Made by a program: the position numbers and the translations under genes
The notes under the pieces: model-generated
The model's database searches: none
The model's input: the letters and a program-made list of their open reading frames with translations, nothing else
What the model was told of the DNA's origin: nothing
Assembly: GCA_949093475.1 (NCBI GenBank)
Contig: CARXAY010000078.1
Span: forward strand, 1-6,440
Length of the DNA stretch: 6,440 nt
Origin: an uncultured Oscillospiraceae bacterium
GTDB taxonomy: Bacteria > Bacillota > Clostridia > Oscillospirales > Oscillospiraceae
Direction of reading: 5' to 3'
Shown here: positions 6,039 through 6,440 of the stretch, in pieces
How positions within the stretch are numbered: position 1 is the stretch's first letter
How the letters are laid out: every line of letters starts with the position of its first letter

Positions 6039-6093
6039 CTTCTTCCCCCTTTCTCTATATTTCTACTGGAGTCTTAGGAATTGCCAACCTTGC

Positions 6094-6440
6094 TCAGTGG
6101 CGTAATATCCACCCCAAAATTTCCTCATACCCCGCTTTTCCGCTTGCCGCCGCAAGGCCGAGGTCTATTAGCTCCCGCTGGGTGTATCGTAACTTCACAC
6201 CGTTGAGCTTCAGCGTCATCAGCATAGCAAGCACGCCCACCCGCTTGTTGCCGTCGGCAAAGGGATGGTTGGAGATCAGGGAAAAGGCCAGCCGCGCCGC
6301 CTTTTCCTCCACGGTGGGGTACTGCTCCACGTCCTCAAACCCCGCGTCCACACTCAACACAGCGGATTCCAGCAAGCCCCGGTCGCGCAGCCCCGGCAAG
6401 CCGCCCGTAGCCGCAAGGAGCTTTTGGTGGAGCATAATCA
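6094..6440 (-). CDS. doc: Fic/Doc death-on-curing toxin, 5' end beyond window
   Basis: The protein belongs to the Doc branch of Fic enzymes, toxins of type II toxin-antitoxin pairs; P1 Doc inactivates EF-Tu by phosphorylation. Counting from the in-frame ATG at 6435, the active-site motif HPFADGNKR is at residues 57-65, with lysine where AMP-transferring Fic proteins have glycine. An early ATGGLPGLRDRGLLESAV segment is typical of Doc. The frame is still open at the window edge, and Doc proteins usually have 10-15 more residues before this point, so the true start probably lies outside. No antitoxin gene is visible downstream; it would be expected upstream, past the right edge. Its G+C-rich composition resembles the mob genes and contrasts with the DUF3800 gene 55 bp downstream. 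EF-Tu as target is inferred from the family. Confidence 0.88.
   Translation of the reverse strand, partial: IMLHQKLLAATGGLPGLRDRGLLESAVLSVDAGFEDVEQYPTVEEKAARLAFSLISNHPFADGNKRVGVLAMLMTLKLNGVKLRYTQRELIDLGLAAASGKAGYEEILGWILRH

Overview
The window looks like part of the genome of a gut-type Clostridia bacterium (Bacillota, possibly Oscillospiraceae or Lachnospiraceae). That is an inference from strong AGGAGG-type ribosome binding sites, G+C-rich genes, and the protein families of a mobilizable or conjugative integrative element. No taxonomic marker gene is present, so the organism is not certain.

Positions 1-4531 read as the right-hand end of such an element. On the minus strand lies a transfer operon: a small MerR/HTH_17-type excisionase-like protein (1844-2047), a ribbon-helix-helix MobC-like relaxosome protein (1483-1743) and a MOBP-type relaxase (140-1483). 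MobC and the relaxase overlap as TGATG. Two hairpins between xis and mobC (1771-1817) are a candidate oriT. A 98-nt nested inverted repeat (18-115) sits just past the relaxase stop. On the plus strand, divergent from the operon, are a protein with a C-terminal four-cysteine zinc knuckle (2268-3107, resembling DUF6076) and a Tn916/lambda-type tyrosine integrase (3177-4352). The integrase is broken by one in-frame TAA at codon 268 and otherwise reads intact to its catalytic tyrosine.

Positions 4353-4740 are an attachment region. Downstream of the integrase are three 12-bp-spaced direct repeats, a terminator-like hairpin, and then a minus-strand sequence matching the 3' half of a tRNA-Arg with anticodon CCG, from anticodon loop to encoded CCA. 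The 5' half of the tRNA is absent. Beyond it, at 4692-4719, lie three TTTGCGG repeats spaced 10-11 bp. A tRNA 3' half with repeat arms on both sides is the layout of attP, or of the junction between two tandemly integrated elements. It is not the layout of a simple single integration next to an intact tRNA.

Positions 4741-6440 carry two minus-strand cargo genes: a visibly A+T-richer gene for a DUF3800 protein with an added C-terminal winged-helix-like region, and upstream of it a G+C-rich Fic/Doc death-on-curing toxin whose start lies beyond the right edge. Their content suggests a stability or defence module. Taken together, excision, DNA processing and integration genes sit beside a hybrid attachment site, with toxin and putative nuclease cargo on the far side of it. 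The broken integrase suggests the copy is now fixed unless an integrase is supplied in trans.
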